Source: Verrucomicrobiaceae bacterium
GTDB lineage: Bacteria; Verrucomicrobiota; Verrucomicrobiia; Verrucomicrobiales; Verrucomicrobiaceae
DNA: 64,000 bases
Direction: 5' to 3'
NCBI GenBank assembly: GCA_016713035.1
Contig: JADJPW010000003.1
Coordinates: 620,001-684,000 of the forward strand
How positions within the stretch are numbered: position 1 is the stretch's first letter; the number at the start of each line of letters is the position of its first letter. The notes under the pieces are model-generated. The model searched no databases. It had not been told where the DNA came from and saw nothing but the letters and a program-made list of their open reading frames with translations. The translations under genes and the position numbers were made by a program. Positions 17,209 to 27,138 of the stretch are shown piece after piece.

Positions 17209-18362
17209 GCCAGTGCCTCCTTGAGCTTTTTGAGTGTCTTGGCTTTCACCTTCAGCTCCTTGGTGAGCAGCTTTTCGAAGGTGCCGATGCATTCCAAATC
17301 CCGGGCGAACTCCAGGCATCGCTCGATGGGTGCATCGTCGAGATCTGGATCGACGGAGCAGAAGTCGAGCATGAGCTGGGCGAAGTATTCGCGGTGTGAG
17401 GCGGGACGCTCGGTGAGTTCGGTGAGGATCGCGGCATCGGCTGCGGGTTTAAACTCCCGGAAGAAGAGGCGGGCATGAGCGAGTACGGCTTCGGTTTGAA
17501 ACCAATCGGGCGAGAGCAGATGCGCGAGAAAGCGGCGGGTGAGGGCGGAAAGCTCCGCCTGCTGCACGAGGGTGAGATCGTCGAGGCCCTCGTCGAAATC
17601 GAGCATACGGGCGATGATGGACTCCAGTGCGGCATCTTCATCGACCCAGAGCTGAAGCGCACGGGCACGGATGAAGGTCTCGGGATGGGAGAGCCGGTCG
17701 GTTTTCGGCTTGGATTTGGAAAAAATCTCCTCGGCCTGGGCCAAGTAGCTCTTGGCGCTAACTTGAGCCAATCCCGTCGTTGTTTTGACCAAACCTCCGA
17801 CTGCTGCCTCCAAACTGCCTGTCGCCAAATAGGCCCCGCGATCCGCAAATAACTCCGTGGCCAGTCGCCACACGCGGGCACTCTGCATATGAGTCGCCTC
17901 AGCCGCAGGATGCGAGGCGGAGGCGAGTAAAATGCGATCTGCGAGCAAAAAATCACCGTTTTCCATCTGCCAGAGATGATGATGAGCCAGCTCATGACCG
18001 ATCACGGCCCGCAACTCCTCCGCCGACAGCAGCGAGAGGATGGGGCCAGAGAAAATGACATGCGCCTCGCCGGGCAGATGGCACACGGCTGCATTCGGCT
18101 CCGACTGGTGCTGTGCCTGATAGGCAAAGACCGCCGCCTTGATCTGTAGGGCCTCACATGCTGCCGCGATCTCGCGAAACTCCTCTGGGTGTGCCGCCGC
18201 CTCCAGTCGATAATTATCACGCAGCAGTGAGAGTCTCACCTGCTCCAAATCTGCGACCTCGGTTTCCTTTTGAGCAAACCAGCTCCAGACCTCTTTTTCC
18301 TCACGGCGCAGCCAATCCGCGAGTTCGCGATGTTGTGGGAGTGGGGTGAGAGTATGCGGCAT
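17205..18362 (-). CDS. M48-family zinc metallopeptidase
   Basis: 385 aa from the ATG at 18362 (a GTG lies one codon earlier). The zinc site is clear: HELAH at about 123-127 within AVIGHELAHHH, and the downstream ligand E170 in ATELFADRGAYL. Before it, AHVIFSGPILSLLSAEELRAV is the usual M48 helix-and-strand lead-in. There is no signal peptide or membrane helix, so the enzyme is cytoplasmic, unlike HtpX or most BepA-like members. The C-terminal 200 residues are helical and end in a lysine-rich tail (KELKVKAKTLKKLKE). Four-base stop/start overlap with the kinase-like gene implies translational coupling; the desaturase gene ends about 50 bases upstream. Confidence 0.88.
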   Translation of the reverse strand: MPHTLTPLPQHRELADWLRREEKEVWSWFAQKETEVADLEQVRLSLLRDNYRLEAAAHPEEFREIAAACEALQIKAAVFAYQAQHQSEPNAAVCHLPGEAHVIFSGPILSLLSAEELRAVIGHELAHHHLWQMENGDFLLADRILLASASHPAAEATHMQSARVWRLATELFADRGAYLATGSLEAAVGGLVKTTTGLAQVSAKSYLAQAEEIFSKSKPKTDRLSHPETFIRARALQLWVDEDAALESIIARMLDFDEGLDDLTLVQQAELSALTRRFLAHLLSPDWFQTEAVLAHARLFFREFKPAADAAILTELTERPASHREYFAQLMLDFCSVDPDLDDAPIERCLEFARDLECIGTFEKLLTKELKVKAKTLKKLKEALA

Positions 18363-18411
18363 CACGCAGACTCAAGCGAGAGGCTTCAGAGCCGTCAAAC
18401 TGAACCATTCT

Positions 18412-19464
18412 TTAAGCCGCAGCCTTCTTGCCATACACTTCATTGTACTCTTTCCAGCCGATGAGCTTGCGGCGGTCTTCGTCCCAGAGGCGGAGTTTCA
18501 TGCACTTCAGGCTTTCGAGGAAGGTGAGGGGCTTCACTGTGTAAAACATGGGGTGGCTGTAGTGACAGCGCTCCAGGTAATAGTTTGGGATTTTGGAGCC
18601 GAGGTGGTGGATGTGGTGGAAGCCGATGTTGCCGGTGAACCACTGGAAGATGCGCGGGAGCTTGTAGAAGGAGCTGCCTTCGAGCGCGGCGGTGGTGTAG
18701 TCCCAGTTTTCACGGTGCTCCCAGTACACGTCTTCATACTGGTGCTGCACGTAGAACATCCAGATACCAGCCATGCCTGCAAACAGCGTGACCGGGATCT
18801 GCATGAGGAGGTAATTCTGCCAACCACAGAGCCAGCACATGCCAGCAACCATGAGGGCGAGGGCGATATTCATCCGCATGACGGAGGTGCGGTCTTTCCC
18901 TTTGGCACGGGGGGATGGAAAGCGCTGATAAACGAGGAAGATGGCCAGCGGGGCGAGGATGAAGAGCACGAAGGGATTCCGTGCGAAGCGGTAGAAGAAC
19001 TTCCAGCGTGGGGTGGCGGCTTGGTACTCTTTCACAGTCATGGTCCAGATGTCGCCGTCTCCACGACGATCGAGGTCGCCGGAGGTGGCGTGGTGGACGG
19101 CGTGCTGCCAGCGCCAGTGACTATATGGGGTGAAGGAGATGATGCCGGTGATGAAGCCGACGATGTCGTTGGCCTTTTTTGATTTGAAGAAGGAGCCATG
19201 GCCACAGTCATGGAAAATGATGAAGCTGCGCACGACAAAGAGTCCGCCGAGGACGGCAAAGGCGAGTGTGAGCCAATACGAGATGGATAGGCTCCAATAC
19301 ATGGCAAACCAAACGGCCACATAGGGGACAAAGGTATTCACCATCTGCCAGACCGAGCGTGGGATGGATGGTATCTGGAATTCGGCGATGATCTCTTTCC
19401 ATTCGCTGATGGAAACCTGGGGCTTAGTCGTAGCAGTGGCGGAGTACGCAGGGGAACTTGTCAT
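18412..19464 (-). CDS. Membrane fatty acid desaturase
   Basis: 350 aa from the ATG at 19464; a GTG start 20 codons upstream is possible. The three histidine boxes of integral-membrane desaturases are present: HDCGH (about 85), HAVHH (about 122) and HHIHH (about 280), with hydrophobic membrane spans between and around them (MYWSLSISYWLTLAFAVLGG, MVAGMCWLCGWQNYLL). These ligate the di-iron centre that introduces a double bond in acyl chains of membrane lipids. The closest style is the omega-6/delta-12 type (DesA/FAD2) by the SHWRWQHAVHH and IGFHHIHHL contexts. It lies upstream of the M48 cluster on the same strand, perhaps by chance. Confidence 0.93.
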   Translation of the reverse strand: MTSSPAYSATATTKPQVSISEWKEIIAEFQIPSIPRSVWQMVNTFVPYVAVWFAMYWSLSISYWLTLAFAVLGGLFVVRSFIIFHDCGHGSFFKSKKANDIVGFITGIISFTPYSHWRWQHAVHHATSGDLDRRGDGDIWTMTVKEYQAATPRWKFFYRFARNPFVLFILAPLAIFLVYQRFPSPRAKGKDRTSVMRMNIALALMVAGMCWLCGWQNYLLMQIPVTLFAGMAGIWMFYVQHQYEDVYWEHRENWDYTTAALEGSSFYKLPRIFQWFTGNIGFHHIHHLGSKIPNYYLERCHYSHPMFYTVKPLTFLESLKCMKLRLWDEDRRKLIGWKEYNEVYGKKAAA

Positions 19465-19643
19465 GGGCAAAATTGAAACCGGGTCGGACTGGGGAGGGCG
19501 GTAGGGTGGCAGATATTTAACCACTTTTTCGCGTTCGTCCTGTGTTCTATTTGGCTTTTATCGCTCATTTTGGGCTCCGGGCTGTTCGCATGAAAGGTGC
19601 CCTGGACCCGCCTTTTGCAGGGCCTGCGGAGGAGTGGGCGCAC

Positions 19644-22286
19644 TCAGGCCTCGACGGCGCTGACGTCTAGCTTGACGAAGGCGAGCAATTCCTCGCCACT
19701 CATGTCGGTGAGCATTTTCTCTGCGCCTGCGCCATCTCCGATGAGGTCCTGGGCGAGGCTCATTTTCTCGTCGATGAGGGCGTCGATGCGCTGCTCGATG
19801 GTGCCTTGGCAGACAAATTTGTGCACCATGACGTTGCGCTTCTGGCCGATGCGGAAGGCGCGGTCGGTGGCCTGGTTTTCGACGGCGGGATTCCACCAGC
19901 GGTCAAAGTGGATGACGTGACTGGCGGCGGTGAGATTGAGGCCGGTGCCGCCTGCTTTGACGCTGATGACCATGAAGGGCGGCCCACCGGGTGACTGAAA
20001 GGACTCGACGAGCTGCGCCCGCTTGGCCACAGGGGTGGCTCCATGCAAAATGAGTCCCTCACGGCCAAAAACGGTGGTGAGGAAGCGAGCGAGCGGATCG
20101 CAGGTCTCTTGGAACTGGGTGAAGATGAGGGCTCGCTCGCGTTTCTCTGCCAGCTCGGCACAAATCTCTGCGAGGCGGGCGAATTTACCGCTATCGGCTG
20201 GATTCCATGCGCCGTCGCCATTCCAGTGGCTGGGGTGATTGCACACTTGCTTAAATTTGAGCAGGAAGCCGAGGACGAGGCCCTGGCGCTTGATGGGCTC
20301 CATCTCTTTGTCATTGAGCATTTTGGCGAGTTGATCGACGAGCTTGGCGTAAATGGTGGCCTGGCGCTTGGTGAGGCCGCAGTAGGCTTTGAGCTCGATT
20401 TTATCCGGCAGGTCGGTGATGATGCTGCGGTCTGTCTTCATGCGGCGGAGGATGTAGGGCCGTACGAGGCGCCGCAGAGGGGCGTATCCATCTGCGGACT
20501 TGGCGCAGCGCTTGATCACATCTGCAAAGGCGGTGGAGCCTCCGAGTAGGCCGGGATTGAGGAAGTCAAAGAGGCTCCAGAGATCACCGGGCCGGTTTTC
20601 CACCGGTGTGCCGGTCAATGCGATGCGTGCGGGTGCTTGGAGCTTTTTGACGGCCTTGGCGGCTCCGCTGCCGCTGTTTTTGATGGCTTGGGCTTCATCG
20701 AGGATGACGAGGCTCCAGGTGTGTGTGAGCCAGGATTCGGTCTTTTGCAGGAATTGATAGGTGGTGAGCATGACATCATAGCCGCGCAGCACTTCCGCCG
20801 GGTGCTGGGAAACCAGATCAAAGACATCACGCTCCTGCGCGGATGGATGGGCGATGAAAAGGCGGAGGTCGGGGGCGAATCGGGCGATTTCGGCCTTCCA
20901 GTTGCCGACGAGGGATGCGGGGACGATGAGGAGAGCGGGTGCGGGGGCCTGTCTTTGCCGAGCGAGGAGTAGGGTGATGATTTGGATGGTTTTGCCCAGG
21001 CCCATGTCATCGGCCAAACAGGCTCCGAGGCCGGTTTGCGTCATGAATTTCAACCAGGCGTATCCTTTGCGCTGATAGGGCCGCAGGGTGGCGCAGAGAT
21101 TTTCGGGCGGATCGGCCTCTGCGGGCTCGCGCAGGTTTTGGAGTACTTCGGCGAGTTTTTTGCCTGCGATGACGCTGCTCCACTCGGGCACGATTTCGAG
21201 CGATTCGGCCTCTGCAGCCGTTTTGGCACCGCCAAAGCCTGCGAGGAGCCGCATGCCGTCTAGGAAACCGATTCCGCCGTCTCCAGCGGCATTTTGCACT
21301 CTGCGCCAGTGCTCCATGACTTGCTGGAGCTGCTCTCCATCGACTTCCACCCACTTTCCACGCAGGGAGACGAGGCCGGTTTCGGCACTGAGCAGCTTTT
21401 CCCACTCGGCTTCCGTGAGCGGCTCGCCATCGAGGCTCTGCTCGATTTTAAAGCTGAGCATCGAGTGCGCATGGAGCGCAGATTTCTTCGGTGCATCGAT
21501 GGTGACCTGCACAGCGGGCCGTGTGGTCTTACCGGACTTCCACCAGTCTGGCAGCTTCATGATGATGCCGCTTTCCTGAAAGACCGCTGTCTCACGCAGC
21601 ACGCGGTAGGCCTCCTGCGGTGACATGGCCATGGGCTGAAAGAGTCGCTTCGACTCCAGCCACTCGCGTAGGAGCTTGGATTTCTCCGCAGCGAGCCGCA
21701 CGGGCTCCAGTAGGGCATTGAGGGCGGTTTGGTCTTTCTGCCCGGCGTAAAGCTGGAGCGCCCGTGCGAGTGGTAGGTGCTGCGGCTGGCCGGTGGCGCT
21801 GAGTTTTTCTGTGAAGGTGGCGAGGAAGGCGAAGGGCCTCTGCGTGTCCGCTTTATTCTCCGCGAGGTGAAAGCTCACGCGGCCGACGACATGCCAGGCG
21901 GGGCATTCCTCGCGCAACCATGCCTCGATGCCATGTGTGGCGGATTCGGAGATGTAGTGGCCGAGCTCGCTCCACCATCGCTCCAGCACTTCGGGCGAGG
22001 CATATTCCGCACCGATCATGGGCGGCACGGTGGTCAAAAAAGCGGCCCGCTCATCCAGCGATGGCACCGAGACGAGGGACACGTCTTTGGTTTGGCAAAG
22101 ACGGGTGAAAAAACGCATCCCCCACTCCCGCAGCCATCGAAAGGGAGGCGCGAGCTCCATCGTCTGCAAATCCCCCGCCAGCACGCAGAGCAGTGAATGC
22201 GCAGCGAGGATCTTCCTCTCTGCGGCGGACTCCGCACTGCCTTCGAGTGTCAAAATGCCTTCGGGAGTGATGGTGGGAGCGAGCAT
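19644..22286 (-). CDS. SNF2-family DEAD/DEAH helicase
   Basis: About 880 aa from the ATG at 22286; a GTG 16 codons upstream also fits. The N-terminal 350 residues form the bacterial SNF2-associated region (EAYRVLRETAVFQESGI ... LPDWW). The motor has Walker A LADDMGLGKTIQ near 425, the DEAQ box (VILDEAQAIKN), LTGTPVENRPGDLWSLF, LRRMKTD, IFTQFQETCD, and motif VI in NQATDRAFRIGQ. Such HepA/RapA-like proteins translocate on double-stranded DNA and are linked to transcription recycling or repair. It stands alone between a desaturase and a DUF1501 gene. Confidence 0.95.
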   Translation of the reverse strand: MLAPTITPEGILTLEGSAESAAERKILAAHSLLCVLAGDLQTMELAPPFRWLREWGMRFFTRLCQTKDVSLVSVPSLDERAAFLTTVPPMIGAEYASPEVLERWWSELGHYISESATHGIEAWLREECPAWHVVGRVSFHLAENKADTQRPFAFLATFTEKLSATGQPQHLPLARALQLYAGQKDQTALNALLEPVRLAAEKSKLLREWLESKRLFQPMAMSPQEAYRVLRETAVFQESGIIMKLPDWWKSGKTTRPAVQVTIDAPKKSALHAHSMLSFKIEQSLDGEPLTEAEWEKLLSAETGLVSLRGKWVEVDGEQLQQVMEHWRRVQNAAGDGGIGFLDGMRLLAGFGGAKTAAEAESLEIVPEWSSVIAGKKLAEVLQNLREPAEADPPENLCATLRPYQRKGYAWLKFMTQTGLGACLADDMGLGKTIQIITLLLARQRQAPAPALLIVPASLVGNWKAEIARFAPDLRLFIAHPSAQERDVFDLVSQHPAEVLRGYDVMLTTYQFLQKTESWLTHTWSLVILDEAQAIKNSGSGAAKAVKKLQAPARIALTGTPVENRPGDLWSLFDFLNPGLLGGSTAFADVIKRCAKSADGYAPLRRLVRPYILRRMKTDRSIITDLPDKIELKAYCGLTKRQATIYAKLVDQLAKMLNDKEMEPIKRQGLVLGFLLKFKQVCNHPSHWNGDGAWNPADSGKFARLAEICAELAEKRERALIFTQFQETCDPLARFLTTVFGREGLILHGATPVAKRAQLVESFQSPGGPPFMVISVKAGGTGLNLTAASHVIHFDRWWNPAVENQATDRAFRIGQKRNVMVHKFVCQGTIEQRIDALIDEKMSLAQDLIGDGAGAEKMLTDMSGEELLAFVKLDVSAVEA

Positions 22287-22445
22287 GCGTAGCGGGATGC
22301 GAGAGAAAGTGGAATCGTGCACGATAGTGAACACGATTCGCTCAGCAGCAACTCACGCCCCGCTCATTCACGGCTCTTTCTTCTGCTCTGCGAGCTGCGT
22401 CCTTCCTACGTGCCTTGTGCGTAGGCCTCGCGGAGTGGGAGGTAG

Positions 22446-23825
22446 TCACAGCAGCTCCGAAATCGGTCGGCCGCTGTCCACGATGAAGTTCGGCCTACCC
22501 TGGTGATCCGTATAAGTCGCGTCCAGTGGCACGCCCATGTGGTGGTAGATCGTCGCAGCGAGATCACTCGGAGTCACTGGACGCTCGGCGATCTCTGCGC
22601 CGTCCTTTGTGCTCGCTCCGATGACCTGCCCGTGGCGGAAGCCACCGCCAGCGAGGCTCATGCTCATCACCACGGGCCAGTGATTGCGCCCGTCAGTGCT
22701 GCCCTGAGTGCCGAGATTCGGCGTGCGACCAAATTCACCCATCGCAATGACGAGCGTGTCATCCAACAAGCCGCGCTCGCGTAAATCCCCCACCAGCGTG
22801 GTAATGACGTGATCAAAGACCGGCAGCAGCGGGCGCAGACCATTCCAGATGCCACCGTAGGGAGGGATGTTGTCGCCATGATTGTCCCAGGTGCCAGATG
22901 CACCGTGATTGCTGAGATCGATGGTCACAAAGGATGAGCCACGCTCCACGAGGCGCCGTGCTAGCAAGGCTTGTTTGGCCCAGTCGTGCTCACCGTAGCG
23001 GTCACGCACTTTTTTCGGCTCCAGGCTCAAATCAAAGGCCTCCTGGGCACGACCACCCGCGACGATGTCGAAGGCTTTTTGGCCGAAAGCATCCATCGCG
23101 CCCATCATGCCGCTCGCGTCGATTTCTGCGCGGAGGCCGTCCATCTGCTTGCTCAGTGTCTGGCGGGCTTGCAGCCGGTCCATGCTGAGACCAGCGGGCA
23201 ACTGAAAGAGCTTCGCCGCATTGTTGCCATCAAATGGATCGTACTGCGTGCCGAGGTAGCCGCCCCAGGCCACATGCGAGCGGGATTTCATGTTCAGCAC
23301 CACATAGGGCGGCATGGCAGGATGGTTCGCGCCATGATGCTTCGCCACGATGCTGCCAAAGGAGGGGAAATACTTCGCTTTCGGGTTTGTGCGCGGCTCA
23401 TTGGTCAGATTTGCCGTCTGCATGACCATGTTCGGCTCATGATTGCTGAAACGGCAATCCACCGAGCGAATGAGGGTGAACTGATCCAGCATCGCCGCCT
23501 GCTTCGGGAGGAACTCGCAGATGCGCACACCCGGCAGCTTGGTTTTGATCGTCTTGAACGGCCCACGGTTCTCGATGGGTCGGTCCGGCTTTGGGTCCCA
23601 GGTGTCGATGTGGGATGGCCCTCCGGTCATCCAGAGCAAAATGACCGATTTGCCGCTCTTCGTTGCCTTCCCTTCTGCCCGCAGTTTCATCAGCCCTGGC
23701 AGCGTCAGCGCACCCAGCCCCGCGAGGCTGGTCTTCAATACAGAACGCCGTCCATGCACGACGACCCCATCCCGCACTCGCGGATTCATGAAGGTGAAAG
23801 CATGTCCGTGATTATGAGCGGCCAT
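22446..23825 (-). CDS. DUF1501 family protein
   Basis: 459 aa from the ATG at 23825. A twin-arginine leader (HGRRSVLKTSLAGLGALTL, about 25-45) predicts folded export. The DUF1501 body, related to the alkaline phosphatase/sulfatase fold, shows LLWMTGGPSHIDTWDPKP, RSVDCRFSNHEPN, FVTIDLSNHGASGTWDNHGDNI, VIAMGEFGRTP and DLAATIYHHMGV. These proteins are abundant in PVC bacteria, usually next to DUF1549/DUF1553 cytochromes; here the neighbour upstream is an esterase-like gene instead. Substrate unknown. Confidence 0.93.
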   Translation of the reverse strand: MAAHNHGHAFTFMNPRVRDGVVVHGRRSVLKTSLAGLGALTLPGLMKLRAEGKATKSGKSVILLWMTGGPSHIDTWDPKPDRPIENRGPFKTIKTKLPGVRICEFLPKQAAMLDQFTLIRSVDCRFSNHEPNMVMQTANLTNEPRTNPKAKYFPSFGSIVAKHHGANHPAMPPYVVLNMKSRSHVAWGGYLGTQYDPFDGNNAAKLFQLPAGLSMDRLQARQTLSKQMDGLRAEIDASGMMGAMDAFGQKAFDIVAGGRAQEAFDLSLEPKKVRDRYGEHDWAKQALLARRLVERGSSFVTIDLSNHGASGTWDNHGDNIPPYGGIWNGLRPLLPVFDHVITTLVGDLRERGLLDDTLVIAMGEFGRTPNLGTQGSTDGRNHWPVVMSMSLAGGGFRHGQVIGASTKDGAEIAERPVTPSDLAATIYHHMGVPLDATYTDHQGRPNFIVDSGRPISELL

Positions 23826-23891
23826 GGAGAGACATACGAGCTACGCCCCTCCCCTCTAACCACCGACATCACTCCCATGCACTCAGCGGGC

Positions 23892-24752
23892 TCACTTCTT
23901 TAGAATCCTTGCGAGGAATGCCTCCAGCTCCTTTGTCGCAGGATCGCCATCCAGCCCGAGATCATCGTTGAGCTTGCTGTGGTTGGTGTTTTTGGCACCA
24001 AAAGACCGCGCATCGACCGCTGCCGCCTTCAGCGCATTCGTCAGTCTCAGTGCCTGGGCCGTCGTATCTGGGTGTGAGGAAACATGCAGCGTCAAAAAGG
24101 GCGGTATCCCCTTCCCTTTCGCGATGTGAGTCACGGCACTGAAGTCTTTGTGCAGCGCTGGATCATTGCCGAACTTCTTCCGGTGTCCGAAGCTCGGTAA
24201 AGGCAGTCCATGAACACGGCTCCGCGTCTCTGCCATCTCGATGATCGCCGGAATATCATACGTATTACCATCCACCGGCACACAGCCGATGAGAGCCGAG
24301 AAATCTGCACCAGCCTCCTTCACATAGCGATGATCCGTGCACAGGATGGCCGCGAGCTGTGCCCCAGCGCTATGTCCACCGACCAGCACGCGGTGTGGAT
24401 CACCGCCATACTGTGAAATGTGTTTTTGCACCCAGGCGAAGGACTTCGCACAATCACGGATGAGCGTGCCCATATCCACCTCTGGCAGCAGTCGGTAATT
24501 CGTCGAGACAAACACAAAACCATGCTCTGCGAACCACTTCGGCTTGGTGGCGACATCTGATTTATCACCCGCCTGCCAGCCGCCGCCATGAATCCAAAAC
24601 ACCACCGGCAGCGCCTTGGCACCATCCGGCGCATACACATCGAGCACATGCCGTGCATGCCCATCATCGGCATACGGGATAGCCTTTTTCACCTCCAGAG
24701 CAGAGGCACTCACAGCGATCATGACGGCACAGGCGGAGAGGAGGCGTTTCAT
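23892..24752 (-). CDS. Secreted alpha/beta-hydrolase (BD-FAE/carboxylesterase type)
   Basis: 286 aa from the ATG at 24752 (MKRLLSACAVMIAVSASA), a clear signal peptide. The oxyanion motif HGGGW (in VVFWIHGGGWQAGDKSD), the nucleophile elbow GGHSAG with serine, and a late histidine in NTNHSKLNDDLG mark the esterase/lipase family often found in carbohydrate-esterase loci. It is 66 bases upstream of the DUF1501 gene on the same strand and may form an operon with it. Confidence 0.88.
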   Translation of the reverse strand: MKRLLSACAVMIAVSASALEVKKAIPYADDGHARHVLDVYAPDGAKALPVVFWIHGGGWQAGDKSDVATKPKWFAEHGFVFVSTNYRLLPEVDMGTLIRDCAKSFAWVQKHISQYGGDPHRVLVGGHSAGAQLAAILCTDHRYVKEAGADFSALIGCVPVDGNTYDIPAIIEMAETRSRVHGLPLPSFGHRKKFGNDPALHKDFSAVTHIAKGKGIPPFLTLHVSSHPDTTAQALRLTNALKAAAVDARSFGAKNTNHSKLNDDLGLDGDPATKELEAFLARILKK

Positions 24753-24918
24753 AGCCCGCATTGAACGATGCGAGTCTGCGCAGTCCTTCGAGTTAGAATC
24801 CGCCCGTACGGCTCAAGCCCCCACCCGCACGAAATCCATGCCACCGTGACAGGCTGCATTCAGCCCATGCGTATAGTAGGCCGCTTTTGCTATGCACTCA
24901 CCGCTGTTTCGTCCTTCG

Positions 24919-26322
24919 ATGGACCGCCGGGCCTTCTTGACGGCCTCGACGGCGGGACTGGCATCCCTGGGCTTCAAAGGTGGAGCGCGAGCAACCACCG
25001 CCCCTGCCGTGAGCCTCCCCACACTGGCAAAACCGGCCAAATCGACGGTGTTGTTCTTTTTATGCGGCGGCTCGTCCCACATCGACATGTGGGATATGAA
25101 GCCAGAGGCACCGCTGGAGTATCGCGGGGAGTTCAAGCCGATGCGCACCACCGGCGACGACATCGTGCTCTGTGAGCACCTGCCCCTGCTGGCAAAGCAG
25201 GCCCACCACTTCGCCATGATCCACGGCGTGACGGATGGTGGCCGCGCCACGGGGGATCATCACGCCGGCTATTATTACAACCTCACCGGCCACGCCCCAG
25301 ACCCCACCTTTAAGCAGCAGGGCAATGACCGCCGTCCGTATCCAGAGGACTGGCCTTACATGGGCAGCGTCGTCGCGATGAAGCGCCCGCAGCACCCCAC
25401 GCTGCCATCCCTCATCACCCTGCCGCACAAGCCCAGTAAGCTGCCCTTCACACGTCCAGGGCAGTTCGCAGGCCGTATCGGCATGGAGTACGATCCATTC
25501 CTGCTCAATGGCAGCTTTGACCAGCCGCTGAATTTTGCCGCACCGACGATCAGCATCGGCGGCAGCATGACGGCACAGCGCATGCAGGACCGCAAAGGGC
25601 TACTGGCCGCACTGAACAGCGCCCGCCGCGATCTGGATCACGAGGCAGCCATCCAAAACTACGCCAAACAACAGGAGCGAGCCTTTGACCTGCTCTCCTC
25701 CACCAGCACGGTGAACGCCTTTGACATCCAGAGTGAGCCCCTCGCCCTGCGTGAGCGCTACGGCCAGGACATCAATGGCATGAGCCTCCTCATGGCCCGC
25801 CGCATGGTCGAGGCCGGCGTGCCCTTCATCACCGTCTTTTGGAAAGAAGACGAAGGCCTGCACAAAAAATGCAAAAGCGCCGGAGGCTGGGACACGCATG
25901 GAAACAACTTCAACTGCCTACGCGAAAACCTCCTCCCGCAGTTCGACCGTGGCTTCAGCGCCTTTCTCGAAGACCTCTCCGCACGCGGATTGCTCGATGA
26001 GACACTCGTCCTCGTCACCAGCGAGATGGGCCGCATGCCCAAAGTGGGTGATCGCCGCAGTGGTGGCCCCGGCGGTGCCGGGCGTGATCACTGGACCGCC
26101 TGCATGAGTGTGCTGATGGCCGGAGCAGGCATCCAGGGTGGCCGAGTCATCGGCGAAACCGATGCCCGTGCCGAATACCCCAAAGACCGCCCCATTTACC
26201 CCGAAGACATCACCAAAACAGTCTATTACGCCATGGGCATCGACAACCTCGAAGCCAAAGACAAACTTGGCCGCGCCTACAACCTGCTCGATGAGGGCAA
26301 AGCGCTAACCGAGCTGTTTTGA
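24919..26322 (+). CDS. DUF1501 family protein
   Basis: 467 aa from the ATG at 24919, chosen because MDRRAFLTASTAGLASL is a compact twin-arginine leader; an ATG nine codons upstream is in frame. The body matches DUF1501: VLFFLCGGSSHIDMWDMKP, HGVTDGGRATGDHHAGYYYNLTGH, FITVFWKEDE ... GWDTHGNNFN, VLVTSEMGRMP and VYYAMGIDN. It is divergent from the esterase gene at 24752 and is followed nine bases later by another alpha/beta-hydrolase gene, mirroring the pair on the other strand. Confidence 0.93.
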   Translation: MDRRAFLTASTAGLASLGFKGGARATTAPAVSLPTLAKPAKSTVLFFLCGGSSHIDMWDMKPEAPLEYRGEFKPMRTTGDDIVLCEHLPLLAKQAHHFAMIHGVTDGGRATGDHHAGYYYNLTGHAPDPTFKQQGNDRRPYPEDWPYMGSVVAMKRPQHPTLPSLITLPHKPSKLPFTRPGQFAGRIGMEYDPFLLNGSFDQPLNFAAPTISIGGSMTAQRMQDRKGLLAALNSARRDLDHEAAIQNYAKQQERAFDLLSSTSTVNAFDIQSEPLALRERYGQDINGMSLLMARRMVEAGVPFITVFWKEDEGLHKKCKSAGGWDTHGNNFNCLRENLLPQFDRGFSAFLEDLSARGLLDETLVLVTSEMGRMPKVGDRRSGGPGGAGRDHWTACMSVLMAGAGIQGGRVIGETDARAEYPKDRPIYPEDITKTVYYAMGIDNLEAKDKLGRAYNLLDEGKALTELF

Positions 26323-26331
26323 GTCGGCGGC

Positions 26332-27078
26332 ATGCCCATGCGCCGCTTACTCCTCCGAATCCTCCTTTCCCAACTTTTGCTGGTTGTTTTGGTCCATTGT
26401 GCCAGCCGCACCGAGGCCCCGCCGCTCCCACTCGGCGTGAAAAAAGCGCACACCCAGCTCGACCTCGCAGGCCACCGCGTCTCCGTGACCCTCTACCGGC
26501 CAGCGAAGGACGACAACGCCCCGCTCGTCGTCGTCGCACACGGCTTTACACGCTCCAAACGCTACATGGCCGGTTGGGGCGGTCATTTGGCCGGGGAGGG
26601 CTTTTTCGTCGCCGTGCCCACGCAACCCGCTTTCGCCGATCATGCGCTCAATGGCCGCGTTTTGGCCGCTTTGGTCGAAAAATACCGCGACAAGCGCCGC
26701 GTAGCCCTCATGGGCTTTTCGATGGGCGGTTTCACCACCCTGCTCGCCACCACCCACACGCCCGTGGATGCCTGGGTCGGCCTCGATCCCGTCGATATGA
26801 ACGGCCAAGGCAAAGCCGCCGCAGCTAAGCTGAAAGCCCCCTCCGCCCTCCTCCTCGCCGAACCCGGCCCCTGGAACAAGCAAAGCAACGCCCAAGCCAT
26901 CGCCGACGCCATTCCCGGCGAAAAAGAGGTCCTCCTCATCCCCGGTGCCACCGACCTCGACGCCGAATGGCCCACCGACCTCCTCGGCCAGCTCGCCTGC
27001 GGTTTCGTCGATGAAAAGCGCCAGCAGCAGTTTCGGGAGAAAGCAACGGAGTTTCTCAAAGCCACGCTTCTGAAGTGA
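26332..27078 (+). CDS. Alpha/beta-hydrolase, chlorophyllase/dienelactone-hydrolase-like, exported
   Basis: 248 aa from the ATG at 26332 (a second ATG two codons later). A leader LLLRILLSQLLLVVLVHCAS with a cysteine suggests a lipoprotein. Fold motifs: LVVVAHGFTRSKRYMAGWG, the elbow MGFSMGGFTT with nucleophile serine, DAWVGLDPVD, and a late acid region in LIPGATDLDAEW. It starts nine bases after the DUF1501 stop, so co-transcription is very likely. The substrate is unknown. Confidence 0.85.
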   Translation: MPMRRLLLRILLSQLLLVVLVHCASRTEAPPLPLGVKKAHTQLDLAGHRVSVTLYRPAKDDNAPLVVVAHGFTRSKRYMAGWGGHLAGEGFFVAVPTQPAFADHALNGRVLAALVEKYRDKRRVALMGFSMGGFTTLLATTHTPVDAWVGLDPVDMNGQGKAAAAKLKAPSALLLAEPGPWNKQSNAQAIADAIPGEKEVLLIPGATDLDAEWPTDLLGQLACGFVDEKRQQQFREKATEFLKATLLK

Positions 27079-27138
27079 TTCCCACGTAGCAGCGGGCGTC
27101 AGCACGCCGGAAACCACCCGCGAGGCCACCGCGAAGTA

